The notes: generated by a model from the letters alone, not told the origin. DNA of 64,000 nucleotides from Coffea arabica (GCF_036785885.1 NC_092322.1:14964466-15028465); one strand, 5' to 3'; counted from the first letter of the stretch, positions 11,496 to 24,075 are shown. Numbers and translations are program-made.

Positions 11496-14400
11496 ATGAG
11501 CAGTTTGAGTCGAACAGCTTCGTTGAAACAAAGAACCCAGATTGTTGGCAGCCCCCGAGCTGTTGCTAGCCCAAGAATCTCACGAAAGAGCTGGAATTCC
11601 GAACCAGTTCTTATAGGCATAGTGATAGGATTAGTTGTTTCCTTTTTCTTGGCCGTTGGTTTGCGGTATCTTTATGTTCTTCCAAGTCTTACACAGGCTT
11701 TTCACGATGATAGTGTTTCACATTTAAATGATTCAGGTAACTCTTGTGATGTATTTGATGGAAATTGGGTATTGGATCATAGGTATCCCTTGTACAATGC
11801 CTCAGAATGCCCTTTTGTAGAGCAAGGTTTTAATTGCTTGGAAAATGGTAGGATGGATAAAGAGTATCTTAAGTGGAGATGGAAGCCGGAGAATTGTGAT
11901 ATTCCAAGATTTAATGTGATGAGTATCCTGGAAATGTTTCGCAACAGAAGAATTGTATTTGTTGGTGATTCAATGAGTAGAACACAATGGGAGTCCTTGA
12001 TATGTATGTTGATGACTGGGGTGGAAGATAAGAGGAGTGTTTATGAAGTCCATGGCAGCAAGATCACGAAACAGATTAGATTTTTGGGTGTGAGATTCAG
12101 TTCCTTTAATTTTACTATTGAATTCTATCGATCAGTGTTCCTAGTTCAACACAGTTGGGCACCTAAGCATGGACCTAAAAGGGTTAGATCCACTCTTAAA
12201 TTGGACGAGTTGGATGATATCAGTGATGAGTGGATTAATACAGATGTTCTGATATTTAATTCCGGACAATGGTGGGTTCCTGGGAAGCTTTTTGGAACGT
12301 AAGTTCAGTTTCTCCTTTTGGATAAGATAAATTCTAATTTTCTTGCACTTTGCCTGTTTCTTTGATCATGAATGAGTACTTTCAGTAATGTTATGTATTC
12401 GGTGTGAGTTTCCTTGTAGGCAGACACCTGTCTTAACAAGTGCTGCTTCTTGAAAATCACAACCTATGTTTGAATTTTAGATGTGTCCCCTTCCGTGTTT
12501 ATTTGACTGTTTCTGTTTGCTTCCATGTTCCTCATCTCGTGGTGGATCTGCCATGGATATCTTTCTTAAACTTTTAATAGCTGGAACTAACAATGCTTCC
12601 TTTAAAAGTCAAATCTAAGGTCCTATAAACCTGAAATCCTCAATTCTGGGTGTCTTTTGTCTTTTACCTTGTGCCCTCATAAAGTGCAATATCTCTAAGA
12701 TCATCCTCTCTGGAGCTTATAATTCACTAGGGCTATCACTATGCCTTATCAATATGATAAGCAAGCTTGGAAATTCCCTGCATTAAGTTCTACATTTTGT
12801 GATAAGGAATGATAATGTCAGTCTTCAAAGGGGTGAATCTACACTTTTTTGCCAATAATGTATGGAGGCAGTAAATGTTGCTCTTCTCTGGAACTAATAG
12901 TTTTGCATATGCTTTTATTTACTTTGCCATCAAATTGGCGTCAACTTTTATTCACTTTGCACATGGAGGCAGTAAATGGCTTCAACTTTTCTAGTTTATA
13001 AACTTAGGAAGTGCTCTGATTCTCTACCAGTTGACAGTAGATGTTCCCATATGAAAAGATTAAAAATGAGATGAATTTTGAAAGTGACAAACAAAATTAG
13101 GACATCATGTAAACCTAAAAAGATGAAAATGCAAATTTTCCTTCTGTTTCCTTCTCTTCTTGTTATGCTTGAACTTATTTTCCTTGACCCTTGGATTTCT
13201 ACATTGTCTGAGGTTGTTTCATGCATCCTAAGTAAGGATGTATATCGATCTTTATGATATATGGTGGTTGTTAATTTATGATTCATAATTTAAATAAGGA
13301 GAGAAGTTGACAAGTAGCTGCGGTGCTATTTTGTAGTGGTCTGATGATTAGAGAATTTGCTATCTACTGTCATCTTAAACTAGAAACAAGATCACAGTTT
13401 CACCATAGTGCATTAACAAGTTACAACCAAGACCATGCTTTTGGCTTCAGCATTCTCATACAATGAAGTAGCATACCAAGGAAACAAGCCAGTGTCTCTG
13501 TTGGCACCATTTGTTTTGAGGGAATAGGAGGGAAAGGAAAGAAAAGTATTTGGAGGGATAAGGTCTTTGATGTTTGGATTGGTTTTTGAGGAGGGAAAGG
13601 AAAGGATAGGGAGGGATAACATCTAGTTATCTTTTGTCAACATGCTTTCTGTCCAAAAGAGTGCAGAAACGGAAGGAAAGGAAACCAAAATTAATGAAAA
13701 TTTTAAAATTTCCTAAAAAACCTTGTGTGTTTACAGGGCAGACTTTTAAATTATGGATAAAAATGTAACTAATGCGTGATAATTTCATTTCCTTTCTTTT
13801 CCTTCCCTAATCCAAACAATATTTTCAATGTTTCCTTTCTTTTCCTTTCGTATTTAGTCCAAATAAGATGGATGGAATCCACTTTCCTTTACCCTCTTTT
13901 CCTTTCTTTTCCACTGGAGTCTTCTTCTTTCCTGTCCTTCCCTTTCCTTCAATCCAAATGGTCCCTGTAAAGATGTACTAAAAATTAAGGACAAGGAAGC
14001 AAACTGTTTAAATTTGATCACCTGCAATTAATTAAGATACAAAGTTATCTGCTTCTAAAACCTACACCCCCCCCCCTCTTCCAATGAAAACAAAACCTGG
14101 GGCAAGGGAAACTCTCCCTCTGTATGCTCATTGAACTTGTAATTCCTATTTTGGTGGCAGGGGTTGCTATTTCCAAATTGGTAACTCATTGAAGCTAGGG
14201 ATGTCAATTGGCACTGCCTTCAGAACAGCTTTGGGTACATGGTCTTCTTGGGTTGATACAAGGATTAACCCAAACAGGACACGCGTCTTTTTTCGAACTT
14301 TTGAACCATCTCACTGGAGGTATGTATCAATAATTATTAGAACTGAAAAAATATTGTTCTTGGCTGTCACCTGTATTGCTTTTGACGCTATTGCTATGTG

Positions 14401-15009
14401 TTTCTCTCCTGATGGAATACCAAATAAGAACTCAATTAAATGGCCATTCCCTGCATAGCTTAGCATTTCTGAGCCAAGCTTTGCTCTAACTCGGTATAAT
14501 TTTTTATGTCCAACTTCTGAGTATAACTAGTTTTCTGTTCGAAAGGATGCCATGTTCACAAGTTGCACTGTCTAATTTAAATTACTCTTTGCCCATCATT
14601 TGTTGCATTTAATTTTTCTATAGTTGTTCATTCTTTTGAATTGAATAACTCACCTTGAGTTGCAATGTTTCGCTTTGGGATGACTTATCAAGCTGCCTTT
14701 ATCTGTAGTGGTGACGAAACTCTGCGCTTATGCAATATGACGAGTCAACCTCTTTCAGAAACCGAAGGGAAAGACAGTAGCCCATTTTCGGACACCGTAT
14801 TTGATGTGGTGAAAAACATGGCGGTTCCAGTAACTGTTCTGCACATAACTCCCTTGTCAGCTTTTAGGAGAGATGCACATGTGGGTATATGGAGCGACAA
14901 ACCAAATATGTCGGACTGCAGCCACTGGTGTCTACCAGGAGTACCTGATATATGGAACGAAATACTCTTTCACCTGCTTCCTGGCTTCAAAGATGCATCC
15001 TCAGAGTGA
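11496..15009 (+). CDS. TRICHOME BIREFRINGENCE-LIKE (TBL/DUF231) polysaccharide O-acetyltransferase
   Basis: Three exons: 11496-12298, 14161-14319 and 14709-15009, all with GT-AG introns and continuous phase, giving 420 residues. The protein has a short cytosolic N-terminus rich in Ser/Arg, one membrane anchor at about residues 41-62 ([20 protein letters not shown]), then the TBL and PC-esterase domains. The GDS motif is VFVGDSMSR (about residues 155-163). The DxxH motif is in [10 protein letters not shown] near the C-terminus. These supply the Ser and Asp/His of the catalytic triad. Family members are Golgi type II proteins that acetylate xylan, mannan, xyloglucan or pectin. Which substrate applies cannot be told; the closest clade is perhaps TBL10-TBL16. 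The frame continues upstream of the ATG with GTG codons, but 11496 is the first in-frame ATG. Intron 1 is 1,862 bp and hosts a probable MITE. Confidence 0.93.
13502..13972. repeat. Purine/pyrimidine-rich inverted-repeat element in TBL intron 1
   Basis: The left end is purine-rich (GGCACCATTTGTTTTGAGGG, then GGAAAGG runs). The right end is pyrimidine-rich, and its reverse complement (GGGACCATTTGGATTGAAGG) matches the left end imperfectly. The layout suggests a MITE of the GGNCCATTTGGATT class. No clear target duplication was found, so the boundaries are approximate. Confidence 0.45.
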
Positions 15010-16198
15010 GCTAACAGAGTAAGTTTGGCAGCCTTAACTTCACTGATCACCACGTCACCCAAAGATTAAATGGTTGACAGGATAACATAAAATTATGGCA
15101 ACTGCTACAACAATTGTCTTGTCATTCTAGTTCAGCTGCAAATGTGATTCAGTGTCCAGTCGAAGCAGTTTTAATCTAAATAAAAGAACAACTTCACATG
15201 ACCTATAGCATTGCCATCACCAAGCATTTAATACTTCTCCCATATTTTATTGGTTTTTCTGAAGTGGTAGGCCCAAAATAAAGGACATAAATAACAGTCA
15301 CAACCTTCATTAAGAATGACTTAGGCTTTTGTAATGTTTATAGAACATTCTAAGCCTAAGCCAAGTTGCAACAAGTATGACAGTGAGGAATTCTTCTTGA
15401 ACAATTAGACTAATAGAAAGGAAATATTCTCTAGAGTTCTCCAGGTGAATTATTGAGGATAAATGCTTGGAAGCTTCTGAAGTAGTCAATGACTTTGAAC
15501 ATATTTTTGTGCATGACATCTTCATATAGACAATTGATCGTCTCAACCAAACAGCTGGACTATACAAGTTTTCTTCAGCCATCTGCTTCTTTTCCTTCAC
15601 CTTCACTTTATGCGGTTAGTTGCTTTCTTAATCTGGTGTTAGGAGCTTACAATCTCTCTTAGATATTGCTAATGAACATCATTTTCCGCTGAAATGTCAG
15701 CTGGCAAAAACTTAAGTTCTACGCTTCCATAACTAACCAACACTACTCCTCTTACCACCCAAACTTTGCTTTCCCGTATGCTTTCTGTTTGTAAGCTTCT
15801 GCTGGATGATAATTGTCATAAAACCTGATAATATGAATGTTGGAATCACTTTCAAAACATTGTCATCTCACTGACCGCAGTTTAGCTTTGTATATATTTT
15901 ATGAAATTGACTAATCAAAAGCAAAGTGATGGAATTGATGATTTCATGAAGCTTCTAAATGGAGTGCCCTGTCTGATAAGCTTCTGTGATGCATGCAGGT
16001 CCTGCGTAACAGGATACGAGCCATCCTTCCTAACCTGTTCAACTGTATATTTTTCCTTGAAGAAAGGAGGTCAAGCACAATTTTGCATCAGTAAAACTAA
16101 AGGAGTGTATAGCCAGCCACGTCATGTATCATGACTTCATTTGTTCATTCTTTTCAATTCATTTTTGCACAGAACAGAAAAGATGTAACTTCATTATT
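15010..16198. other. Intergenic, 3' side of the TBL gene
   Basis: The first few hundred bases are probably the TBL 3' untranslated region. Beyond this nothing is recognised. Open frames at 15310-15606 (-) and 15901-16134 (+) have no motifs. Confidence 0.5.
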
Positions 16199-17666
16199 TG
16201 TTTTTCTTAAACATTTTGCAATCTATTCATTGATTGTGATTGAATTGCTCATGCTTGCAATTTATATTTACGTTTTAAAATTCAAACTAGATTGGCTAGT
16301 CCAACTGAGAACCGACTAGGCATCCGGTCCAAATCATCTTAAAAGACTGCCTTTTAAAAGCTGGATTTAACCGGAAACCAGTGAAACCGGACAAAACCTG
16401 GATTTATATCCAAAATGGCATAATGATGGGAACTGTGAATATAGTCATGGCAAATCTTCACTATACTAAAAGTGCGAGTTGGAGTTGCTACAGTGCTCAT
16501 GGACCGGTTATCCGGTAATTTTGAGCAACTTCGGTGGCATTTTCATAGACAGATAGACTGGTTCAGCTGTAAATTTCGACAATTCCAATGGCATTTCATA
16601 GACATTTGTTTGGGCTTGCCCTCTTGCTCCAGAGTTCAGACACTAGAATTCTTTTCCCTCTCCCTCCGGTGGCAATTTTTAGGAAGCAAATATGTGCCAT
16701 ACATAAAGCTCGATGCCCTTTACGGTGTTGCATTGTTAGTTCTTTCTTCTTCTTTTTAATTTTTGTTTGCCTTTATTACAAAGGATAAAATAGATTTATT
16801 CTGTAACAAAATAATAAAACAACAATTTTACTATAAATTCGAATCTTCCCGTATTTTTACGTTTAATTTCTCCATGTTTATCTACTATATTTGACACACA
16901 TTTCTTCAATTTTTTTTAATTAACATCACCCAAATTAAGCCCATGCACTTGTCTCGCCTATAATACTTCACTTTTATTATTACAAATATTTTTATTCTAA
17001 TTAGTTATATACACATCTGAGTGTGCCTTAATCACTATTATGTATAACAAGAAAAGATTTATTGAACATGTTTGAACTAATTCTTGATAAGAAATTTCAA
17101 AAAAGTAATGTACTACCTAACCTTTAGCTTTAGATACTTTTATTCGTATTTTCTTCATTCAGAGTTTTAGCTCTCTTGCCTATGTAATCTTGAGAGAAAG
17201 CCATCTAAAAAGCAACATATTGGATGTGTTTCTTTCTCCAATTGAAGACCTGGATTTGGCGGTTTTACAAGGTGAAGTTTTTATACTCTCACCTAGCTTA
17301 TTTTGTTTAAACTTATTTCATTCTTGATTAGATACAAATAGTGTGTGCATAATTTTAAAAGTAATCAGCGTCACCATATCTATGATATTTGTATGTACTT
17401 GTACGTTTTAAATGAATGCATCATTTATTTATAGTATCAAGAATTCACAAAGATCTTAAGCCAAAGACTGACTATCTAAGAGAAAATTACAAATCAAATG
17501 AGTAAACGAGTAACAGCAATATTAAATTTACCTAAAGTCAAATTCTCCACATTTATTAACACCTATCATGTATTAAATATATAACCATTTTACATTAATC
17601 CACTTGCTTTCATTTGATCTTGATTAACATAGACTCGGGACATCCTCCCGAATCTTAATTAGTATT

Positions 17667-17687
17667 CCCCCCCCCCCCCCCCCCCCC
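17667..17687 (+). repeat. C21 homopolymer
   Basis: Twenty-one consecutive C residues sit just downstream of MADS gene 1. The matching place in copy 2 has a T run followed by five C (about 21724-21736), so the tract expanded after the duplication, or its length is a sequencing artefact. Confidence 0.9.
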
Positions 17688-18119
17688 GGTGACTTGATTG
17701 CATATTTCGTAAAACCAAAGTCTAACTCCCACATGTACGAATTTCATCGAGACTTGGACCAACTAAAAGGGATAAAATAAAACATTGAGGGAAAAAGGCA
17801 ATTTGATAGAAAGAAAGGACAACACCAGTAAAGAAACATTAACAGTTTTCATTTGAAGGAAATACAAATTCACATTAAAACAAGATATCAATCCTTTCGG
17901 TAAATACACCAAAAGAGGAAGAAGACTCAATTTACTCAAATAATACAAGAACTACTGCAAGGGAAAAATAAAAATCTAATTAATAATAAAGATCCCTCTT
18001 GATTAATCTTGAACATGGGATTAATCTTCATGGGGATAAACCAAAAAGAAGGGGTGCACGAAACAGGAAAATTCCCCTGCAGCTACAATGGTTCAATTCT
18101 ATGTTGCCCAAATAATAAA

Positions 18120-19229
18120 TCAAAATCCAGCCATAAGAGGAATGGAAAAGTCTGAATTTCCAACATCGCCACTCAGGAAATATCCAAACTGCAAAAGTTC
18201 TGCCATGGGATCATCCATTTCAATGTCTGTTTGCAAAGGAATTTGTGGAAATTCATACCCTGTACGGAGGGGGTTTTCATAACTGGAACCAATTGGATCG
18301 CTGTTCTGCAATAGGGGCAGCATATCAAAATCAGAGTCAATTGGGAATTGGCGCCTCACCTCAAAATCAGTAGAAACTTCAGCCCCTTCACCAGAATCAC
18401 CGGAAAATTTCTCCCAATCAGTGCAGAGTTGGTCCCAATCACTAAAATCAGTGGAAGACTCCTCCCAATCAGAGAACCCACTTCCAAGAAATCTTCTTTT
18501 CTGCGAAATTTCCTCCTGATGAGGCGACTGAATCAAAGTAGAAGTTTTTTCATCCTTATCAGCGTCAAGATCAACAAAATCCAGAACCTTTCCAGGGTTT
18601 TCAGTTTCTTCGTGATCGAGAAAATCAATAGCATCAAGATACTCTGCAGTAGAAGTTTTTTCATCCTCATCAGGGTCAAGATCAACAAAATCAAGAACCT
18701 TTCCAGGGTTTTCAGTTTCTTCTTGATCGAGAAAATCAATCGCATCAAGATACTCTGCAGCATTGTCAACTTCATACTGATCAAAGTCGAAAAGATCAAC
18801 AGCATTATCCATCTTATCAATTTCAGCAACATTTATTGCCGCTGCACCATCCTTAACCATCCTTTCCTCAATCTTGTTCTTGATTGCTTCAATTTTACTG
18901 TCCAATATCTTAACCAACTCGACAGGATCAATTTCTCCATCTGTCGACTTCTCCAGAGGGTGCTCTCTGTTCTCGGCTGACAGTGATCGAGCTTGTTCTT
19001 TTTCAGAATACTTGTCAATAACAGATTGAACATCATTGTGGTTCTCAGGCCAGGTTTGGATTTTGCCACTAGGCTCAATGATCACCACACAAACTGGTAT
19101 ATCACACAGCAATGCGAGCTCCATTGCCTTCTTCTTGATTCCAGCAACCCTGTTCTTGCAGACTTTGAAGGATACCTTAGAATTCAGGGATTGCTTAGAC
19201 TTCGAACTCTTCAGTGCCTTCTTCTCCAT
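18120..19229 (-). CDS. Type I (M-type) MADS-box protein, copy 1
   Basis: Intact single-exon frame of 369 residues. The N-terminal ~60 residues align with type I MADS domains. Residues 18-60 include KVSFKVCKNRVAGIKKKAM, then ELALLCDIPVCVVII, PSGK and TWPEN, and then a VIDKYSE segment. The classic MGRGK start is replaced by a Ser/Lys-rich leader, so DNA contact residues there are divergent. A helical ELVKILDSKIEAIKNKIEER segment (104-123) resembles the coiled coil after type I MADS domains. Residues 158-194 and 195-231 are a 37-residue acidic tandem repeat (AEYLDAIDFLD ... DEKTST). The rest is acidic and aromatic (SDWEE, SDWDQ), like an activation region. Relatives such as AGL80 act in the female gametophyte and endosperm. 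Mgamma or Mbeta is likely but unproven. Confidence 0.85.
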   Translation of the reverse strand: MEKKALKSSKSKQSLNSKVSFKVCKNRVAGIKKKAMELALLCDIPVCVVIIEPSGKIQTWPENHNDVQSVIDKYSEKEQARSLSAENREHPLEKSTDGEIDPVELVKILDSKIEAIKNKIEERMVKDGAAAINVAEIDKMDNAVDLFDFDQYEVDNAAEYLDAIDFLDQEETENPGKVLDFVDLDPDEDEKTSTAEYLDAIDFLDHEETENPGKVLDFVDLDADKDEKTSTLIQSPHQEEISQKRRFLGSGFSDWEESSTDFSDWDQLCTDWEKFSGDSGEGAEVSTDFEVRRQFPIDSDFDMLPLLQNSDPIGSSYENPLRTGYEFPQIPLQTDIEMDDPMAELLQFGYFLSGDVGNSDFSIPLMAGF

Positions 19230-19905
19230 GGTTGCATACGAGAATTGAAGCAGGCGTGAGTTTTACGGAGAAGAATTGAAGCAACGGCCAGTTGAGTTTA
19301 AGTACGACAATTCGGAAAGAATAAGAATTTGGAAAGTAGGAATTAGAAAGCGTATGTTATGTAAAATATTGTCCCAAGACTGTTTGTAAACTAATATTTG
19401 TTTATTTATTTATTTATTTCTTCCCTATGGGAGAATTGGCAATGAACTTATTTAAAATAGTTTGAACTTATTTTAAGCATTTTTTTTAGTTAAGAAATTT
19501 TAACTTAAAAAATCTTGATGATTTTACCTTTGTAATTTTATTTGGTTGGTGGTTTTGCAAATTCCATAATTTTATACATAAAAGTTTACTTTTCTTTAAT
19601 GTAACGAAATTAAATTGTCTAAACAATAGATATGATGATAAAGTACGAATGCAAGAGATAAAGGTATAAACAACCAAGGGATGGAACTCAATAAATCACA
19701 CAACGCAAAATAAATAGAAAATCTCTTACAAAATGACAATGCATATATTCTATCATGGTTATAAAAAATATCTTACTTGCTGCTATAGGTTAGATTGAGT
19801 GTGGGTTTTTAAAATATGCAACAAAGTTAAAATGGATTGAGTTTAAGAAAAATTAAGCTTAACCCAATGTAAGCCCCCGTGCGCGCACACACACTTATAT
19901 ATAAT

Positions 19906-21163
19906 CTTTTTCCAATAATTGAGGAATACTCAAAAGGTTTTGATCAATTTCTGGAACATATAAAACATCAAAAATTAATTTCAAACCTGTGTACCCTTCA
20001 ATTGCCGGTGTTCCTATGCCTTTTATAGCAAGATAAGCCCCATTTCCAATCCGGACTCTAGTAATAGCAGTTTTATCAAGCTTTTTGAAAAGCTCTTGAT
20101 CATAAGTCATGTATTTTGTAGAACCATTATCTATAAGCCAGCTTTCCACAGAGCTATTAGTGGCGAAACATGAACCTGCAAACAATTGCTCCTTCTGCGG
20201 TTAATTCTCCGCAGCCTTGGCTTCTCCTTGTTGCTGTTGAGACTTGCATATCTTTTCCACATGCCCTAACTGACCACATTTGTGACATCTTACATCTGGG
20301 TTCCACCAACACCTTTTTTGTGGATGATTGGTTTTTTTACAATAAGGGCAAAGTGGAAATACTTGAGATTTGTTGTTTCCAGGCACTTTTTTGTTGTTCT
20401 TCATGTTCTTGCCCCTGTTGTTGTTTGTGATATGGCTTGAAAGGCACCTTCCACTGATTCTTCTTGCCTCATCAGCCTTCTTTGTTCTTGTGCCTGTAGT
20501 GCATTTAACAATTCTGCCAAGGTGATACATGACGGATCTTTTGAGTTTTCCAAGGCCATGGTTGTAGGCTCAAACTTTTTAGAGATTGTAACTAGAATTT
20601 TTTGAACTATTCTAAAATCAGAAAAATTAGTACCAAGAAGTCTTACTTTATTGACTATGTCAAGGAGTCTATCAGAATAGTCCTTGATAGTTTCTGATCA
20701 TTTCATCTTCTGCATCTCAAATTCTCGAATCAAGTTCAACACTCGCATCCCTTTGCTTTTTCATCTCCTTCATATTCATTCTTCAAGAAATTTCAGATCT
20801 CGTGCGCCGTTTTCAATGTCATGATTCTTGAAAAGATCGTGGATATGACAATTGCATATAGACTTGCTTTGACTTTCAATTTCCTTTGTCTCCTCTCATT
20901 ATGGTGTTTCATTTGAGCAATTGTTGGATTGTTTAGAAGAGGAAGTACTTCATAATCATCTTCTATAGGCTCCCACAAATCATTTCTACCAAGATAGGCT
21001 TCCATTCTGACAACCTACATTTGATAATTTGTTCCATCGAATATGGGAGGTCCAAGTTGATGAGTAGAGGAAACCTCTGGATTCATTGTAATAAGGGTAA
21101 ATGTTTTAAAAAAGGTGTTTAAACTCTCAATCCTCATAGATCCCTCAAGATGAAAGCTCTGGT
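19906..21163 (-). pseudogene. Copia gag and protease remnant
   Basis: The gag start region (MNPEVSSTHQLGPPIFDGTN) is near 21086. Then come an EAYLGRNDLW segment and two CCHC zinc knuckles in 20200-20530 (CPYCKKTNHPQKRC and CHKCGQLGHVEKIC). A retropepsin-like segment follows (WLIDNGSTKYMT) with the active-site D-S/T-G changed to D-N-G. At least three Trp codons have become stops (near 21016, 20786 and 20698), plus a TAA near 20200 and a frameshift near 20745. Non-functional. Confidence 0.88.
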
Positions 21164-21169
21164 GCCACT

Positions 21170-21421
21170 CTGTTGGATTATTAGAATAGAGAAAGTAGAA
21201 CAAGAATGAAAACCTTTGTATTGCAGAAGTCACATTTTATTGAGTTATAAGCCATGCTTTTATATAGCATAAAGAAAACAAAATTAGAGAAAAACTCTGG
21301 AAAAAGATCTGCTAGAGATAAGATCCTAGAATCATAATCATAACAAGTATTTTTAATTATCTATTGCTTAAAAAATAGCAAAGTGAATAACTAATTATTG
21401 CAATCTGTTAGCAGTTCCACA
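21170..21421 (-). repeat. 5' LTR of the copia fragment
   Basis: Read on the minus strand it starts TGTGGAACTGC and ends AATCCAACA, giving TG...CA ends over ~252 bp. It contains a TATA-like TGCTATATAAAAGCATGG (about 21253-21270) and lies 3 bases from the primer-binding-site-like motif. The outer boundary is an estimate because no second LTR is left to compare. Confidence 0.7.
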
Positions 21422-21438
21422 AATCATGCTATTCAATA

Positions 21439-24075
21439 GTTTTTCTTAAACACTTTGCAATCTATTCATTGATTCTGATTGAATTGCTCATGCTTGCAAT
21501 TTATATCTATGTTTTAAAATTCAAACTAGACTAGCTGGTCCGACTGGGAACCGGCTAGGCATCCAGTCCAAATCATCTTAAAAAACTGCCTTTTAAAAAC
21601 CAGATTTGACCGGAAACCAGTGAAACCGGACAAAACCGGGATTTAAATAAAAAATGGCATAATGATGGGAACTGTGAATATAGTCATGGCAAATTGTGTT
21701 CAAAAGACAGTCTTAATTAGTATTTTTTTCCCCCATGACTTGATTGCATATTTCGTAAAACCAAAGTCTAACTCCCACATATAGGAATTTCATCAAGATT
21801 TGGACCAACTAAAAGGGATAAAATAAAACATTGAGGGAAAAGGCAATTTGATAGAAAGAAAGACAACACCAGCAAAGAAACATTAACAGTTTTCATTTGA
21901 AGGAAATACAAATTCACATTAAAACAAGATATCAATCCTTTCGGTAAATACACCAAAAGAGGAAGAAAACTCAATTTACTCAAATAATACAAGAACTACT
22001 ACAAGAGAAAAATAAAAATCTAATTAATAATAAAGATCCCTCTTGATTAATCTTGAACATGGGATTAATCTTCATGGGGATAAACGAAAAAGAAGGGGTG
22101 CACGAAACAGAAAAATTCCCCTGCAGCTACAATGGTTCAATTCTATGTTGCCCAAATAATAAATCAAAATCCAGCCATAAAAGGAATGGAAAAGTCTGAA
22201 TTTCCAACATCGCCACTCAGGAAATCTCCAAACTGCAAAAGTTCTGCCATGGGATCATCCATGGCAATGTCTGTTTCCAAAGGAATTTGTGGAAATTCAT
22301 ACCCTGTAAAGAGGGGGTTTTCATAACTGGAACCAATTGGATCGCTGTTCTGCAATTGGGGCAGCATATCAAAATCAGAGTCAATTGGGATTTGGCGCCT
22401 CACATCAAAATCAGTAGAAACTTCAGCCCCTTCACCAGAATCACCGGAAAATTTCTCCCAATCAGTGCAGAGTTGGTCCCAATCACTAAAATCAGTGGAA
22501 GACTCCTCCCAATCAGAGAACCCACTTCCAAGAAATCTTCTTTTCTGCGAAATTTCCTCCTGATGAGGCGACTGAATCAAAGTAGAAGTTTTTTCATCCT
22601 GATCAGGGTCAAGATCAACAAAATCAAGAACCTTTCCTGGGTTTTGAGTTTCTTCTTGATCGAGAAAATCAATAGCATCAAGATACTCTGCAGTAGAAGT
22701 TTTTTCATCCTGATCAGGGTCAAGATCAACAAAATCAAGAACCTTTCCAGGGTTTTCAGTTTCTTCTTGATCGAGAAAATCAATAGCATCAAGATACTCT
22801 GCAGCATTGTCAATCTCATACTGACCAAAGTCGAAAAGATCAACAGCATTATCCATCTTATCAATTTCAGCAACATTTATTGCTGCTGCACCGTTCTTGA
22901 CGATCCTTTCCTCAATCTTGCTCTTGATTGCTTCAATTTTACTGTCCAGTATCTTAACCAACTCGACACGATCAATTTCTCCATCTGTCGACTTCTTCAG
23001 AGGGTGCATCTTATCAATTTCAGCAACATTTATTGCCGCTGCACCATTCTTGACCATCCTTTCCTCAATCTTGTTCTTGATTGCTTCAATTTTACTGTCC
23101 AATATCTTAACCAACTCGACAGGATCAATTTCTCCATCTGTCGACTTCTTCGGAGGGTGCTCTCTGTTCTTGGCTGATATTGATCGAGCTTGTTCTTTTT
23201 CAGAATACTTGTCAAGAACAGATTGAACATCATTGTGATTCTCAGGCCAGGTTTGGATTTTGCCACTAGGATCAATGATCACCACACAAACGGGTATATC
23301 ACACAGCAATGCGAGCTCCATTGCCTTCTTCTTGATTCCAGTAACCCTGTTCTTGCAGACTTTGAAGGATACCTTGGAATTCAGGGATTGCTTAGACTTC
23401 GAACTCTTCAGTGCCTTCTTCTCCATGGTTGCATACGAGAATTGAAGCAGGCGTGAGTTTTATGGAGAAGAATTGAAGCAACGGCCAGTTGAGTTTAAGT
23501 ACGACAATTCGGAAAGAATAAGAATTTGGAAAGTAGGAAGTAGAAAGCGGTACGTTATGTAAAATTGTCCCAAGACTGTTTATAAACTAATATTCATTTA
23601 TTTATTTATTTCTTCTCTATGGGAGAATTGGCAATTAGCTTATTTAAAATAGTTTGAACTTATTTTAATTAGTTAAGAAATTTTAACCTAAAAAGTCTTG
23701 ATGATTTTACCTTTGTAATTTTATTTGGTTGGTAGTTTTGCAAATTCCATATTTTTATATATAAAAGTTTACTTTTCTTTAATGTAACGAAATTAAATTG
23801 TCTAAACAATAGATATGAATGATGATAATGTACTAATGCAAGAGATAAAGGTATAAACAACCAAGTGATGGAGCGTAATAAATCACACACCGCAAAATAA
23901 ATAGAAAATCTCTTACAAAATGACAATGTAAATACTCTATCATGGTTATAAAAAAACCTTACTTGCTGGTATATGTTAGGTTGAGTGTGGGTTTTTAAAA
24001 TATGCAACAAAGTTAAAATGGATTGAGTTTAAGAAAAACAAATTTAAGCCCCTCGCACGTGAGCGCGCGCGCGCG

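Larger units (their letters stand above)
16199..19905. repeat. Segmental duplication, copy 1 (contains MADS gene 1)
   Basis: This block is repeated in direct orientation at 21439-24118. The match begins at TTTTTCTTAAACA.TTTGCAATC and ends in an AC/AT-rich simple repeat. It contains an AACCGG-rich stretch (about 16285-16400) also present in copy 2. Copy 1 has an extra ~1.2 kb (about 16456-17651) that copy 2 lacks, and a 21-base C run at 17667-17687. Both flanks of the MADS gene match copy 2 closely. Confidence 0.9.
19906..21421 (-). mobile_element. Truncated Ty1/copia retrotransposon
   Basis: It reads right to left. A 5' LTR (about 21170-21421) is followed 3 bases later by a primer-binding-site-like TGGCACCAGAGC (complementary, with mismatches, to initiator tRNA-Met), then gag and the start of pol. 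It stops abruptly inside the protease/pre-integrase region at the AT-rich junction with duplication copy 1, so integrase, reverse transcriptase and the 3' LTR are missing. It fills almost exactly the gap between the two duplicated MADS blocks. Confidence 0.85.

Noticed and set aside
20170-20430. Cys-rich plus-strand frame
   Set aside because: Antisense of the copia zinc knuckles.
22287-23177. 296-residue plus-strand frame (and 18348-18980)
   Set aside because: Antisense shadow of the repetitive acidic coding region of the MADS genes; the composition follows from the opposite strand.
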